Source: JAUMXJ01 sp041781135 (GTDB lineage: Bacteria; Bacillota; Clostridia; Peptostreptococcales; Acidaminobacteraceae). From it: a stretch of DNA of 40,507 nt. This document shows, piece after piece, positions 9,569-18,388 of this stretch. The translations under genes and the position numbers were made by a program. Location: assembly GCA_041781135.1 (NCBI GenBank), contig JBHAZV010000007.1, positions 1-40,507 on the forward strand, given 5' to 3'. The first letter of the stretch is position 1. Each line of letters begins with the position of its first letter. The notes beneath the pieces are model-generated. The model saw nothing but the letters and a program-made list of their open reading frames with translations. It did no database searches and was not told the origin of the DNA.

Positions 9569-11362
9569 ATGAAGGGAACTGTCGTATCGAGCTGGATCAC
9601 ATCGTCACGGAATTTGTTTGGAAATAAGATTGTAGATGAGGCGCTCAGAAAATTTGGTTTTTCGAGCTCTCAGATTTTTTCGCCGCTTGAGGATGTACCC
9701 GACAGCGCGGCGTGCGGGCTTGTCGAGCACATAGGAGCAAAGGCAGGCAAAAGCAAAGAAGAGATTTGGGGAATAATGGGAAGGGAAAACATAAAGACAT
9801 TTTCCGAGAATTACCCCGGATTTTTCCGCCAGGAGAGCGCATTCCAGTTTCTTAAATCCATGAATGACGTTCACAAGATAGTTATGCGCAGGTTCAGAGG
9901 AGCGGCTCCGCCTGTATTGGATATGACGGTAATTTCTTCCTGCGAGGCTATGTTTGTGTATCGCTCCAAACGCGGAATGGGCGATTATCTGCGCGGGCTG
10001 CTTGCAGGAGTCGCGGCGTTTTTTGGTGAAAAAATCGAGATTCGTACCGAAAAATCAAGCGGTTCGGAGATACATATAAGGCTTATTTTCGAAAAAGAAA
10101 TTGCATATACAAAAAAGTATTTTTTGAACAGGCTGCTTTCCTTTGGTTTTATCAAAAACAGCGGGATTAAAGCGGCTCTGCTCACAGGATTCGCAGCTGC
10201 CGTGCCGATTTTTGCCCTGTGGGGAGCGGATGCAAGAACGCTTGGGCTTGCGCTTGGGGTACCGCTCCTGGCAGCTGCTTCCAATATGCTGCTTGCAATG
10301 CCTATGAAAGCTGTCAGAGGGGAAATAGCTCAGCTTTCGGAGCGTCAGTTCACTGCAAAGCTCAGTGTAAGAAGCTCGGACGAGTTTGAGGCGATCATCC
10401 GTGATATACGTGACATAAAAAGCGTCGTTCAAAAGGATTTCTTGGGTTTCAATTCCAATATGGACGAAATGCATACCTTTAATTCTTCGCTTTCCGGAAT
10501 CTCCGGCAATATGATGAACACGTCCGACGACATCATAGGAATTATTGAACAGGTTGCAAATGCTACGACTCAGCAGGCAAATAATACCGAGCAGCTTGTA
10601 TCTGTGCTTAACGACAGCATTCAAAGTATCGGTATGATTTCAGATGAGAGCCGTGCAAACAATGACCGTATAGTTGAAGCTGTAAATGGTCTCGAACGCA
10701 GCTTCGGCGATGTCCGTTCCACATCGGACCAGATACAGAGAGTTATGCAGCAGTTCAGCGATATACGCAGGAGCGGAAATCAGCTCCAGAGCGATGCCGA
10801 AAAGATAACCGAGATAGTTTCGATAGTTTCGGGGATTGCGTCGCAGATAAACCTGCTGGCGTTAAATGCTTCGATAGAGGCATCAAGAGCCGGCGAGGCA
10901 GGCAGAGGCTTCTCGGTAGTCGCGGACGAGGTCAGGAAGCTGTCGGTAGAAACCAACCAGGCGGTCGAACAGATCAAGGGCGAGCTCAGCGGATTTATCG
11001 GCGAGATCACAAACCTTGTCGGCGATATCGACAGGCAGTACGGCGTGCTCGGAGAGGGAAGCAGTTCGCTTAACAGTGCTGTAGAGATGTCAAATCTTTC
11101 TAATGAGAATCTCAAGGAAGTTTCGCGACTAATGACCGGCACTACAGACAGGCTTCAAAACGAGGCGCGCAGTATATCCGGATTGTTTGATTCTATACAG
11201 AATCTTGCGGCTATCGCTCAGGAGAATTCCGCTTCCACACAGACGGCGAGCGAGTGTGTATCGGATTATATAGTCCAGATAACGGAGCTTTCGCGTCAGA
11301 TAAGCGTGTTTAACAGCCTTATAGAGGATTTTAAGAACGGGCTGAGCGATTATAAAATTTAG
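9569..11362 (+). CDS. methyl-accepting chemotaxis protein with N-terminal H-NOX haem sensor
   Basis: A 597-residue chemoreceptor. Residues 1-176 are a H-NOX (HNOB) haem domain: MKGTVVSSW at the start, GRENIKTF near 71-78, the proximal haem ligand His102 in NDVHKIV, and the haem-propionate motif Y131-x-S133-x-R135. The residues of the hydrogen-bond network that allows oxygen binding in the Thermoanaerobacter H-NOX, Trp9, Asn74 and Tyr140, are all there at the same numbers. Two membrane helices follow (about 201-217 and 224-244), then a HAMP-like linker and a full MCP signalling domain whose hairpin tip is near QINLLALNASIEASRAGEAG. The sensor domain is therefore intracellular. GGAGG precedes the ATG, and it is transcribed alone. 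No che genes are in the window. Likely role: oxygen (or NO) avoidance in an anaerobe. Confidence 0.93.
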   Translation: MKGTVVSSWITSSRNLFGNKIVDEALRKFGFSSSQIFSPLEDVPDSAACGLVEHIGAKAGKSKEEIWGIMGRENIKTFSENYPGFFRQESAFQFLKSMNDVHKIVMRRFRGAAPPVLDMTVISSCEAMFVYRSKRGMGDYLRGLLAGVAAFFGEKIEIRTEKSSGSEIHIRLIFEKEIAYTKKYFLNRLLSFGFIKNSGIKAALLTGFAAAVPIFALWGADARTLGLALGVPLLAAASNMLLAMPMKAVRGEIAQLSERQFTAKLSVRSSDEFEAIIRDIRDIKSVVQKDFLGFNSNMDEMHTFNSSLSGISGNMMNTSDDIIGIIEQVANATTQQANNTEQLVSVLNDSIQSIGMISDESRANNDRIVEAVNGLERSFGDVRSTSDQIQRVMQQFSDIRRSGNQLQSDAEKITEIVSIVSGIASQINLLALNASIEASRAGEAGRGFSVVADEVRKLSVETNQAVEQIKGELSGFIGEITNLVGDIDRQYGVLGEGSSSLNSAVEMSNLSNENLKEVSRLMTGTTDRLQNEARSISGLFDSIQNLAAIAQENSASTQTASECVSDYIVQITELSRQISVFNSLIEDFKNGLSDYKI

Positions 11363-11423
11363 CTGACAATTGTTAGTTGCATTTAATGTGTGAAACAATG
11401 CTTCAAATAAATGCGCGGCGCTA

Positions 11424-11452
11424 TTGACTTGGCTGCTGCACATGTGTATAAT
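11424..11452 (+). promoter_or_regulatory. promoter of the yceD-rpmF operon
   Basis: TTGACT (11424-11429), a 17-base spacer and a perfect TATAAT (11447-11452). Expected transcription start is near 11459, only about 7 bases before the ATG of yceD, which leaves almost no leader. Confidence 0.8.
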
Positions 11453-11465
11453 ACTTAGGGCTGTA

Positions 11466-11945
11466 ATGAACATATATATTGAGCTTGGTGACAGAGAGGA
11501 ATATTCGGGCGAGCTGCGCCTAGAGAACAGCGAGTTTGGTTCGCTTGACGAGCCGCATCTCACATACGGGTGCGCTCTTAGCAAAAAGGACGACGAGTAC
11601 TACATAGATCTCGATTATTCCATAGAAATGGATTTGCCGTGCTCGCGCTGCCTAAGACCGTCGCATTATGAGGACGGCGGAAGCATTGCTATAAGATGTT
11701 CGCAGCAAGTGCTCGACGACGATGGCGACGAGTATGTACTTAGGATCGTGAAGGGCAAGGTAGATATCCTTGACGCTGTGCTTCAGGATATCAGGCTGAA
11801 TATGCCGTTCGCGCCGCTGTGCAGCAGCGGGTGCGAGGGTATCTGTTCGTCGTGCGGAACATACAGGCCTTGCGGCTGCAAGACTGAGACGAACGGTCCG
11901 TTCAGCATACTAAAAGATTACTTTAATAAAAGCAGGGAGGAATAA
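11466..11945 (+). CDS. YceD/DUF177 family protein, 23S rRNA accumulation protein homologue
   Basis: A 159-residue DUF177 (YceD) protein. This family is almost always encoded just before rpmF and is linked to 23S rRNA accumulation or large-subunit assembly. I start at 11466 (MNIYIELGDREEY), not at the in-frame ATG at 11424, because the latter lies inside the promoter. The family block LPCSRCLRP is present. The C-terminus has an unusually dense cysteine cluster (CSSGCEGICSSCGTYRPCGC), likely a metal site; similar C-terminal cysteines are common in Firmicutes members. It is separated from rpmF by one base. Confidence 0.85.
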   Translation: MNIYIELGDREEYSGELRLENSEFGSLDEPHLTYGCALSKKDDEYYIDLDYSIEMDLPCSRCLRPSHYEDGGSIAIRCSQQVLDDDGDEYVLRIVKGKVDILDAVLQDIRLNMPFAPLCSSGCEGICSSCGTYRPCGCKTETNGPFSILKDYFNKSREE

Positions 11946-11946
11946 A

Positions 11947-12117
11947 ATGGCTGTACCTAAGCGTAAAACAAGCAAGGCGAGGAGAGATCTCAGAAGATCG
12001 GCGAATATCAAGATGACTGCGCCGAATATAATCGAATGTCCAAAATGCAAGGCGCCTGCGCTTTCGCACAGAGAGTGTGAATGCGGCTACTACCATAGCA
12101 GAGATTCAAAGAAATAG
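11947..12117 (+). CDS. rpmF: 50S ribosomal protein L32
   Basis: A 56-residue L32, a structural protein of the large ribosomal subunit. It opens with MAVPKRKTSKARRDLRRS, exactly as expected, and carries the zinc-binding pairs CPKC and CEC spaced by a basic-aromatic segment (SHRECECGYYHSR). GGGAGG lies before the ATG, and the gene starts one base after yceD. This is a conserved gene pair and the zinc-ligand form of L32 (C+), so no zinc-starvation paralogue is implied. Confidence 0.96.
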   Translation: MAVPKRKTSKARRDLRRSANIKMTAPNIIECPKCKAPALSHRECECGYYHSRDSKK

Positions 12118-12199
12118 GCATCGCTTTTTGGAGCGACTAAATTCATCTTGGGAGTATTCCTGAGGTGTTTTTTGTGTACAATGCATACAGGAGAAGCGC

Positions 12200-13210
12200 A
12201 TGAAAATTGGATTTGATATTCACGGAGGCGACCATGGTGCGCCGGAAACGGTTGCGGCAGCAGTCAGGGCTGTAAATGAGCTCGGCGTGTCACTCGTGCT
12301 TTATGGCGATAGAGAGACAATACTCAGAGAGCTTGGCTCGGAAAAAGATAATCCGCGCATCGAGATCGTACATACGACCGAGGTCGTCGAAAATGAGGAC
12401 ACCCCGACAGTGGCGATAAGGCGCAAAAAGGATTCATCGCTCGTGGTAGGGCTTCAGGACCTCAGAGATAAAAAAACAGACGGATTCGTAACCGGAGGCA
12501 ATACCGGAGCGGTGCTTGCCGGAGGAATATTTGTAGTCGGCAGGATAAAGGGTATATCGAGACCTGCGATATGCACTGTTTTCCCTGCGGGAGAGAAACC
12601 TTCGGTGCTTGTCGATACAGGCGCAAACGCAGAGTGTAAACCGGGAAATTTGGTCGAATTTGCGCTGATGGGCTCAATTTATGCAAGAGCGGTCCTGGGT
12701 TACGAGAAACCGAGCGTAGGTCTTGTAAACATAGGCGCAGAGCCGCACAAGGGCACACAGATGCACATCGAGGCGCATAGATTGCTCTCTGAAAATGCGG
12801 CAGGAATAAATTTTGTTGGAAATGTCGAGGGCAGAGATATTCCGACGGGCAATGTAAACGTGCTTGTGTGCGATGGATTTACGGGAAACATTGTGCTCAA
12901 GCTTACGGAGGGAGTCGCAAAGGAACTGCTGGGCGCAGTAAAGAGCGCGATTATGTCGTCGTTTATTTCTAAAGTCGGCGGAGCGCTTATAAAGGGGTCG
13001 TTAAGAAAACTAAAAAAAAGGCTCGATTATACTGAATACGGTGGGGCGCCGATATTGGGCGTGGACGGCGTGCTCGTAAAAGCGCACGGCTCATCTAATG
13101 CAAAGGCGTTTTTTAACGCGATCAGGTATGCGAAGTTTGCGGCCGAAAACAATATTGTATCCGAAATAGCCGGTGGCGCTGCGATGCTGAAGCACGAGGA
13201 GAATGTGTAG
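12200..13210 (+). CDS. plsX: phosphate acyltransferase PlsX
   Basis: A 336-residue PlsX, which converts acyl-ACP and phosphate to acyl phosphate for phospholipid synthesis at the membrane. The N-terminus MKIGFDIHGGDHGAPETV is a slight variant of the usual DAMGGDxAP motif. TGGNTGAVLAGG, the LVDTGAN block and VCDGFTGNIVLK are typical. AGGAG precedes the ATG, and a TACAAT box (12177-12182) without a good -35 lies upstream. Its stop codon overlaps the GTG start of rnc. The usual fabD, fabG and acpP partners are not here; rnc follows directly. Confidence 0.94.
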   Translation: MKIGFDIHGGDHGAPETVAAAVRAVNELGVSLVLYGDRETILRELGSEKDNPRIEIVHTTEVVENEDTPTVAIRRKKDSSLVVGLQDLRDKKTDGFVTGGNTGAVLAGGIFVVGRIKGISRPAICTVFPAGEKPSVLVDTGANAECKPGNLVEFALMGSIYARAVLGYEKPSVGLVNIGAEPHKGTQMHIEAHRLLSENAAGINFVGNVEGRDIPTGNVNVLVCDGFTGNIVLKLTEGVAKELLGAVKSAIMSSFISKVGGALIKGSLRKLKKRLDYTEYGGAPILGVDGVLVKAHGSSNAKAFFNAIRYAKFAAENNIVSEIAGGAAMLKHEENV

Positions 13211-13938
13211 TGAAGCCGCTGAGCGGCAAGGTCGATAATAAGTGTTATGACGACCTTGAAAACAGAATAGGTTATCAGTTCAGGGATGCGGCTCTTGTTC
13301 AGACGGCGCTTACTCATGCTTCGTACAGCGGCTCGGATAATTATCAGCGACTCGAATTTCTCGGAGATTCCGTGCTTGGATTCATTATAGCCGAGTACCT
13401 TTACACAAAGTTTCCCGAGATGAAAGAAGGCGATATGACCAAACTCAGGTCGCAGATTGTAAGAGAGCAGGCTCTTGCGGATCTGGCGCTCAAGATAGGT
13501 CTTGACTGTGCAATGATCATGGGCAGGGGCGAGATTATTTCTGAGGGCTTTCTCAAGCCTTCAATACTTGCGGATGTCTATGAATCAGTGGTTGGAGCAA
13601 TATATCTCGATGGTGGGATGGAAGCGGCAAGAAGTTTTGTAATGAGGCATGCTGGAAATTTCATACAGAATATTACGAAAAACAAACACATCGATTACAA
13701 GTCTGCGCTTCAGGAATTTGTACAGAAAACACCGGGAAGAAGGATTTACTACGAACTGCTCGAATCGGAAATAGTGCAGAGTGGTACAAATTTTGTATCG
13801 GCGGTTTATATAGACGGCGAATTTATGGGCAGTGGTTCGGGAAGCACAAAGAAGGCGTCCGAGCAGGCTGCCGCAAAGGCGGCTTATGACAAGGCGGTCG
13901 ATTGTTCCTCTGAAGATTTTGACGCTTCTGAGAGGTAG
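13210..13938 (+). CDS. rnc: ribonuclease III
   Basis: A 242-residue double-strand-specific endoribonuclease for rRNA and mRNA processing. The RNase III signature YQRLEFLGDSVL is at about residues 45-56, with the second acidic cluster in LADVYESVVGAIYLDGG. A dsRNA-binding domain occupies about residues 160-232 (DYKSALQEFVQ ... GSGSTKKASEQAAAKAAY). The start is GTG overlapping the last base of the plsX TAG stop (TAGTG), with GAGGAG upstream; this points to translational coupling. smc follows after two bases. Confidence 0.95.
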   Translation: MKPLSGKVDNKCYDDLENRIGYQFRDAALVQTALTHASYSGSDNYQRLEFLGDSVLGFIIAEYLYTKFPEMKEGDMTKLRSQIVREQALADLALKIGLDCAMIMGRGEIISEGFLKPSILADVYESVVGAIYLDGGMEAARSFVMRHAGNFIQNITKNKHIDYKSALQEFVQKTPGRRIYYELLESEIVQSGTNFVSAVYIDGEFMGSGSGSTKKASEQAAAKAAYDKAVDCSSEDFDASER

Positions 13939-13940
13939 CA

Positions 13941-16900
13941 ATGCATCTTAAAAAAATCGAACTGAAGGGTTTTAAGTCTTTTGCCGACAGAACCTCGATA
14001 TTTCCGGTGGAAGGAATCACCTGTGTAGTGGGGCCGAACGGCTCCGGCAAAAGCAATATAACTGACGCCGTCCGCTGGGTATTGGGCGAACAGGGCGCCA
14101 AGATTTTGCGCGGCGAAAAAATGGAAGACATAATATTCAGCGGCACCGGCAAGCGAGGTTCGCTCGGATTTGCCGAGGTCAAGCTTTCGCTCGACAATTC
14201 TGACGGCGCTTTAAAATACGGTTTTACCGAGATCGAAGTAAGCAGAAGACTGTACAGATCTGGCGAAAGCGAGTATAGGATAAATGGCTCTCCCGTTAGG
14301 CTGCGTGACATCCGCGAACTGTTTGCAGATACAGGCGTCGGCCTCGAGGGCTATTCTATTATTGGTCAGGGCCGTATAGACGAGATAATTGGCGCTTCTC
14401 CGATGGACAGGCGGCTGCTGTTTGACGAAGCATCCGGAATTACCGCGTACAAACATAAAAAGGCGGAGGCAGAGAGGCAGCTTAAATCCGCGGAGAGCGA
14501 TCTTCACGACATCAGCATAAGATTTGAAGAAACCGAAAAAAGTCTGGAGTTTTTGGCGGAAGAGGCAAAAAAGGCAGAGCGCTGCATCGAGATTGGCGAA
14601 AGGATAAAAGACATTCGCATTCACAGTTATTCCAAGGCTTACGCCGAACAGCAGAGCGCGCTTGAGCGCGCTTCGAAAAAGCTTGAAAGCTGCGAAAACG
14701 ACAGGAGCGCAATACTTGAACAAAAAAGAGAGAATGAAGCTGCACAGAGTGCTGCGGACGAAGAACTTTCAGGGCTGCGCCATCGCCGGAAAACCCTCGA
14801 CAGGGAACGTTATGAGCTGCTCGGCAGTATCAGAAATATCGATACGGAAGTACTCTTAAATGATGAAAAATGTTACGGGATAGAAAAGAATCTCAGGAGT
14901 CTGATTCAGCGCAATAAAAGCGGAGCGGATACCATCAGCAAGCGCACGGAGCAGAGTTTGGCGCTGCAGTCAGAAGTGAATGAACTCGGCGACAAATTAT
15001 TAGAACTCGGCGAGTATATTTCGCAAAAAACTGCCGAAATAGGCGGGGGAGCCGCTAAAATAGATGCGCTGAAGTTTGAGTTGGAAGCTTTTCAGAACAA
15101 AGAGCGCGAAAGCCAGAAAACAGCCGAAGATATCCGTCAGCGCCGCGCGGACGCCGACAGGATGCTTGAGCAGATAGAGCGGGAAAACGCAGAATTTGCC
15201 GATTTTGAGCTGCGCGAGAAACAGCTGCAAGTTATGGAAAATGAATTTGAACAGCTTGAATCTGTACTCGCAGAGCTTCGGACAAAGCAGCTATCGCTTT
15301 TAGAGCAGATATCGGCATCTGAGCGAGAGGTATCAGAGAAGGATAAGGATCTGGTGCGAACTAAGACAGAGCTTGCTTTTCACTCTGAAAATATCGATTC
15401 CTACGGCGATTATGAACATTCGGTTCAAAGTATTATGAAACGCAATCCGGATGACATCTACGGCGTTGTAGGTGAGCTTTTTGTTACAAAAAAGAAATAT
15501 GAAGAGGCGATAGAGACGGCACTTGGAAGGAATATAAGCGTGCTTGTGTGCGAAAGGGCTTCTACGGCAAAAAAATACATAGATGAGCTCAGAAGCACAA
15601 AGGGCGGCAGGGTATCGTTTCTGCCTCTTGAGGACATAAGAATCGACAGGGAGTTTTACCCTGGCGATAATCCTGAGGGCTTCGAAGGCATGGCGTCCGA
15701 TTTGATAGAGTGTGACCCGAAATTTCGCAGTGTGTTTGATGTGCTGCTCGGAAGCATTTTGGTCGCAACCGATTTTGAGTCGGGCAGGCGGCTGCTGAGG
15801 TATGGCAAGCGCGTGGTGACGCTCAGGGGCGAGGTGTTCATTCCCGGAGGCATCGTTACGGGGGGCGCTACGAACAGGAGCGGCAGAATACTTTCAAGGC
15901 GCAGGATCGCGCAGGAGTGCTCAGACAGAGTTGCTGTGCTTGATTCCGAAATCTTGGCTGCAAATGCGCGGCTTGCTGAAATGAGAGAGCAAAGGGATGC
16001 CGTAAATGCAAAGCTTTTAGAAAGAGAGGCGCTTGTTTCCAAGAGCAGGCTCAAGCTTGAACTTTTAAGAAGCGAAATAGAGAAAGATAGAAATAATTTC
16101 AGAGCAAATCTCGAAAAATACGAGGGAGAGAAAAAACGCCTTTTGGCTGAATGCGCTGCCTTGGACGAATCTGCGGCAGAAGCAGCGGTCGAAATAGAGC
16201 AGGTTTCGGGCAGGATTTTGGAGTCGAGATTGGAAATCGAGGCGCTGACCGCAGCGTCCGGCATAAAAAACAATGAACTTGTAGACATAAAGATAGAGCA
16301 CGCAAGGCTTGGGGAACAGCATCGGGCAAAGCTTGCGGAGCTTGAGCGCCTTAATGCCGAAATAGAATCATTCGAAAGCGAGAGAAGCGAGCTCGCCTCC
16401 GAGATAGCTGCGCTGCGCGCCGAACTTGAAGGTCTCGGTACGGCAAAGACTGAGTTGGTTTCAAAAAGGGAGGAACTTGCTCCCATTGCGGAATCGAGGA
16501 TTTCCGGGCTTGAGGAGCTTGAAGCGGAGATAGCGCGTTGCGAGGAACAATACAAGGCGCTTGCGGAGGCTTCCGGGAATCTGGAATCGGAACTCAGGCG
16601 CGCCGACGACAGACTGCTCAGGAGTAAGACAGATTTTATACGCGCAGAGAGCGAAATCAGGCGAATACAGAGCGAATTGCTCACATTTTTTGAGATGACT
16701 GCCGACGACGCATTTGCGGCGGGCGGCGCCGATATGCAGCCGTGCGCGGCACCGGACTGGACCGCTGCGGATGGCGAAACGCCGCAGACATTCGACACAC
16801 TTGAGGCGGAGCTTATCTTCTTGCAGGCGGTAGCTTCAGGCTTCGAAAATGTCAGTCTTTCGAGCATTGATGAATACAGGCAGAGGCAAAAACAGCTTGA

Positions 16901-17438
16901 GGATGTAGAATCCGAGCGAGAAGATCTTATGCGCGCAATTTCCGCAACGCGAGGCCTTATTGAAGAAATGTCGCGCGAGATAGATTCGCGATTCAGGCAG
17001 GGTCTTGAAAAAATAGCCGCTTCGTTCAGTTATGCTTTTTCAAGATTATTTGGCGGTGGAGAGGCAAGACTGCGGCTTGTTGGCGATGGCGGAGACGTTC
17101 TCTCGTCCGGAGTCGAAATAGTGGTGCAGCCTCCCGGCAAAAAGCTGCGCAGTATATCGCTGCTTTCGGGCGGCGAAAAGGCTCTTACTGCAATTGCTCT
17201 GTTATTTTCATTTATGGAGCAGAGACCCTCGCCATTTTATATATTAGACGAAATAGAGGCTCCGCTCGACGATGTCAACCTCATAAAATTCACCGATTTT
17301 TTGAGAGAGTATGCGGAAAGGGCGCAGTTTTTAGTGATAACTCACAGGCGAAGCACAATGGAGGTTGCAGACGCGATTTTTGGCGTCACAATGGAGGAAT
17401 TTGGCGTTTCTAAAGTGATATCGACGAAGCTTGCGTAA
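13941..17438 (+). CDS. smc: chromosome segregation protein SMC
   Basis: An 1165-residue SMC ATPase, the core of the Smc-ScpAB complex that organises and separates chromosomes. Walker A GPNGSGKSN is at residues 31-39. Two long coiled-coil arms (about 165-480 and 670-1000) flank a hinge near 490-640 with the conserved glycine-rich run GGRVSFLPL and GGIVTGGA. The C-terminal head has the ABC signature LLSGGEKALTAIAL and Walker B YILDEIEAPLDD. Size is normal. It is part of the run plsX-rnc-smc-ftsY; scpA and scpB are not in the window. Confidence 0.97.
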   Translation: MHLKKIELKGFKSFADRTSIFPVEGITCVVGPNGSGKSNITDAVRWVLGEQGAKILRGEKMEDIIFSGTGKRGSLGFAEVKLSLDNSDGALKYGFTEIEVSRRLYRSGESEYRINGSPVRLRDIRELFADTGVGLEGYSIIGQGRIDEIIGASPMDRRLLFDEASGITAYKHKKAEAERQLKSAESDLHDISIRFEETEKSLEFLAEEAKKAERCIEIGERIKDIRIHSYSKAYAEQQSALERASKKLESCENDRSAILEQKRENEAAQSAADEELSGLRHRRKTLDRERYELLGSIRNIDTEVLLNDEKCYGIEKNLRSLIQRNKSGADTISKRTEQSLALQSEVNELGDKLLELGEYISQKTAEIGGGAAKIDALKFELEAFQNKERESQKTAEDIRQRRADADRMLEQIERENAEFADFELREKQLQVMENEFEQLESVLAELRTKQLSLLEQISASEREVSEKDKDLVRTKTELAFHSENIDSYGDYEHSVQSIMKRNPDDIYGVVGELFVTKKKYEEAIETALGRNISVLVCERASTAKKYIDELRSTKGGRVSFLPLEDIRIDREFYPGDNPEGFEGMASDLIECDPKFRSVFDVLLGSILVATDFESGRRLLRYGKRVVTLRGEVFIPGGIVTGGATNRSGRILSRRRIAQECSDRVAVLDSEILAANARLAEMREQRDAVNAKLLEREALVSKSRLKLELLRSEIEKDRNNFRANLEKYEGEKKRLLAECAALDESAAEAAVEIEQVSGRILESRLEIEALTAASGIKNNELVDIKIEHARLGEQHRAKLAELERLNAEIESFESERSELASEIAALRAELEGLGTAKTELVSKREELAPIAESRISGLEELEAEIARCEEQYKALAEASGNLESELRRADDRLLRSKTDFIRAESEIRRIQSELLTFFEMTADDAFAAGGADMQPCAAPDWTAADGETPQTFDTLEAELIFLQAVASGFENVSLSSIDEYRQRQKQLEDVESEREDLMRAISATRGLIEEMSREIDSRFRQGLEKIAASFSYAFSRLFGGGEARLRLVGDGGDVLSSGVEIVVQPPGKKLRSISLLSGGEKALTAIALLFSFMEQRPSPFYILDEIEAPLDDVNLIKFTDFLREYAERAQFLVITHRRSTMEVADAIFGVTMEEFGVSKVISTKLA

Positions 17439-17458
17439 TTTGACATGAGTATTATAAT
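17431..17458 (+). promoter_or_regulatory. candidate promoter for ftsY
   Basis: TTGCGT (17431-17436), 16 bases, then a perfect TATAAT (17453-17458). A TTGACA at 17440-17445 with TATGAG at 17462-17467 is an overlapping alternative. The first option leaves a 14-base leader that contains the GAGG ribosome-binding site. Confidence 0.45.
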
Positions 17459-17478
17459 AATTATGAGCGAGGTGCGAA

Positions 17479-18384
17479 ATGGGATTATTTGACAAATTAA
17501 AATCATCACTGGCAAAGACAAAAGAAGCATTTTCAGGTATGCTCAATGGTCTCTTCGAGATACATGCAGAAATAGATGATGAACTTTTTGATGAACTTGA
17601 ATTTTCACTCGTTACGGCAGATGTAAGCGTAAAATCTGCGCATGATCTAATACAAAAGCTGCGCGAAGAAGTGGAAAAGCGCGGGGTGACTGATGTAAAA
17701 AAAGTCAGGACCGTCCTGCGCGATTGTATTGCGGAAAAACTCTCTTCTCCGCAGTCGCAGCGACATGGCGGCTTGAATATTATCGTAGTAATAGGCGTAA
17801 ACGGAGTAGGCAAGACGACTACCATAGGGAAATTAGCGCATCTTTACAAGAAAAGAGGCGGCAAGGTGCTGCTTGCGGCAGGGGATACATTTAGAGCGGC
17901 GGCGATAGACCAGCTTGCAATATGGGCGGAGCGCGCTCAGGTCAATATGATAAGGCAAAACGAAGGCGGCGATCCTGCTGCGGTTATTTTTGACGCGCTA
18001 CAGGCGGCAAAGGCGAGGCAGGTTGATTACCTCATATGTGACACTGCCGGCAGGCTGCACAATAAAGTCAATTTGATGAACGAACTTGAAAAGATTTTCA
18101 GAATAATCGGCAGGGAGGCGCCGGAAGCAAATCTTGAAGTGCTGCTTGTGCTCGATGCTACTACCGGACAAAACGCTATCAATCAGGCGAAGGTTTTTGG
18201 CGAAAAGCAGGCTATCACCGGCATAGTGCTGACAAAGTTAGACGGCACTGCAAAGGGTGGAGTTGTTATATCCATAGAAGACGAACTCGGCGTACCGGTT
18301 AGGTACATAGGGCTCGGAGAAAAGATCGACGATCTCGATGAGTTCGACCCAAAAGCTTTTGCTACTGCGCTTATTTCGGAATAA
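17479..18384 (+). CDS. ftsY: signal recognition particle receptor FtsY
   Basis: A 301-residue SRP receptor GTPase that docks Ffh-ribosome complexes at the membrane translocon. The NG domain is complete: G1 GVNGVGKTTT at 106-115, DTFRAAAIDQL, G3 DTAGRLHNKVNLMNEL, G4 TKLDGTAKGG, and GLGEKIDDLDEFD near the C-terminus. The acidic A domain of E. coli FtsY is missing, as usual in Gram-positives; a short amphipathic N-terminus (MGLFDKLKSSLAKTK) may bind the membrane. Its partner ffh is encoded at 20623. Confidence 0.96.
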   Translation: MGLFDKLKSSLAKTKEAFSGMLNGLFEIHAEIDDELFDELEFSLVTADVSVKSAHDLIQKLREEVEKRGVTDVKKVRTVLRDCIAEKLSSPQSQRHGGLNIIVVIGVNGVGKTTTIGKLAHLYKKRGGKVLLAAGDTFRAAAIDQLAIWAERAQVNMIRQNEGGDPAAVIFDALQAAKARQVDYLICDTAGRLHNKVNLMNELEKIFRIIGREAPEANLEVLLVLDATTGQNAINQAKVFGEKQAITGIVLTKLDGTAKGGVVISIEDELGVPVRYIGLGEKIDDLDEFDPKAFATALISE

Positions 18385-18388
18385 ATCT

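Noticed and set aside
13823..14311. Minus-strand frame across rnc and smc
   Set aside because: It crosses two well-supported genes in antisense and shows no motif.
15656..16867. 403-codon minus-strand frame inside smc
   Set aside because: It is serine/alanine-rich, antisense to the coiled-coil codons of smc, and has no family match or start site.
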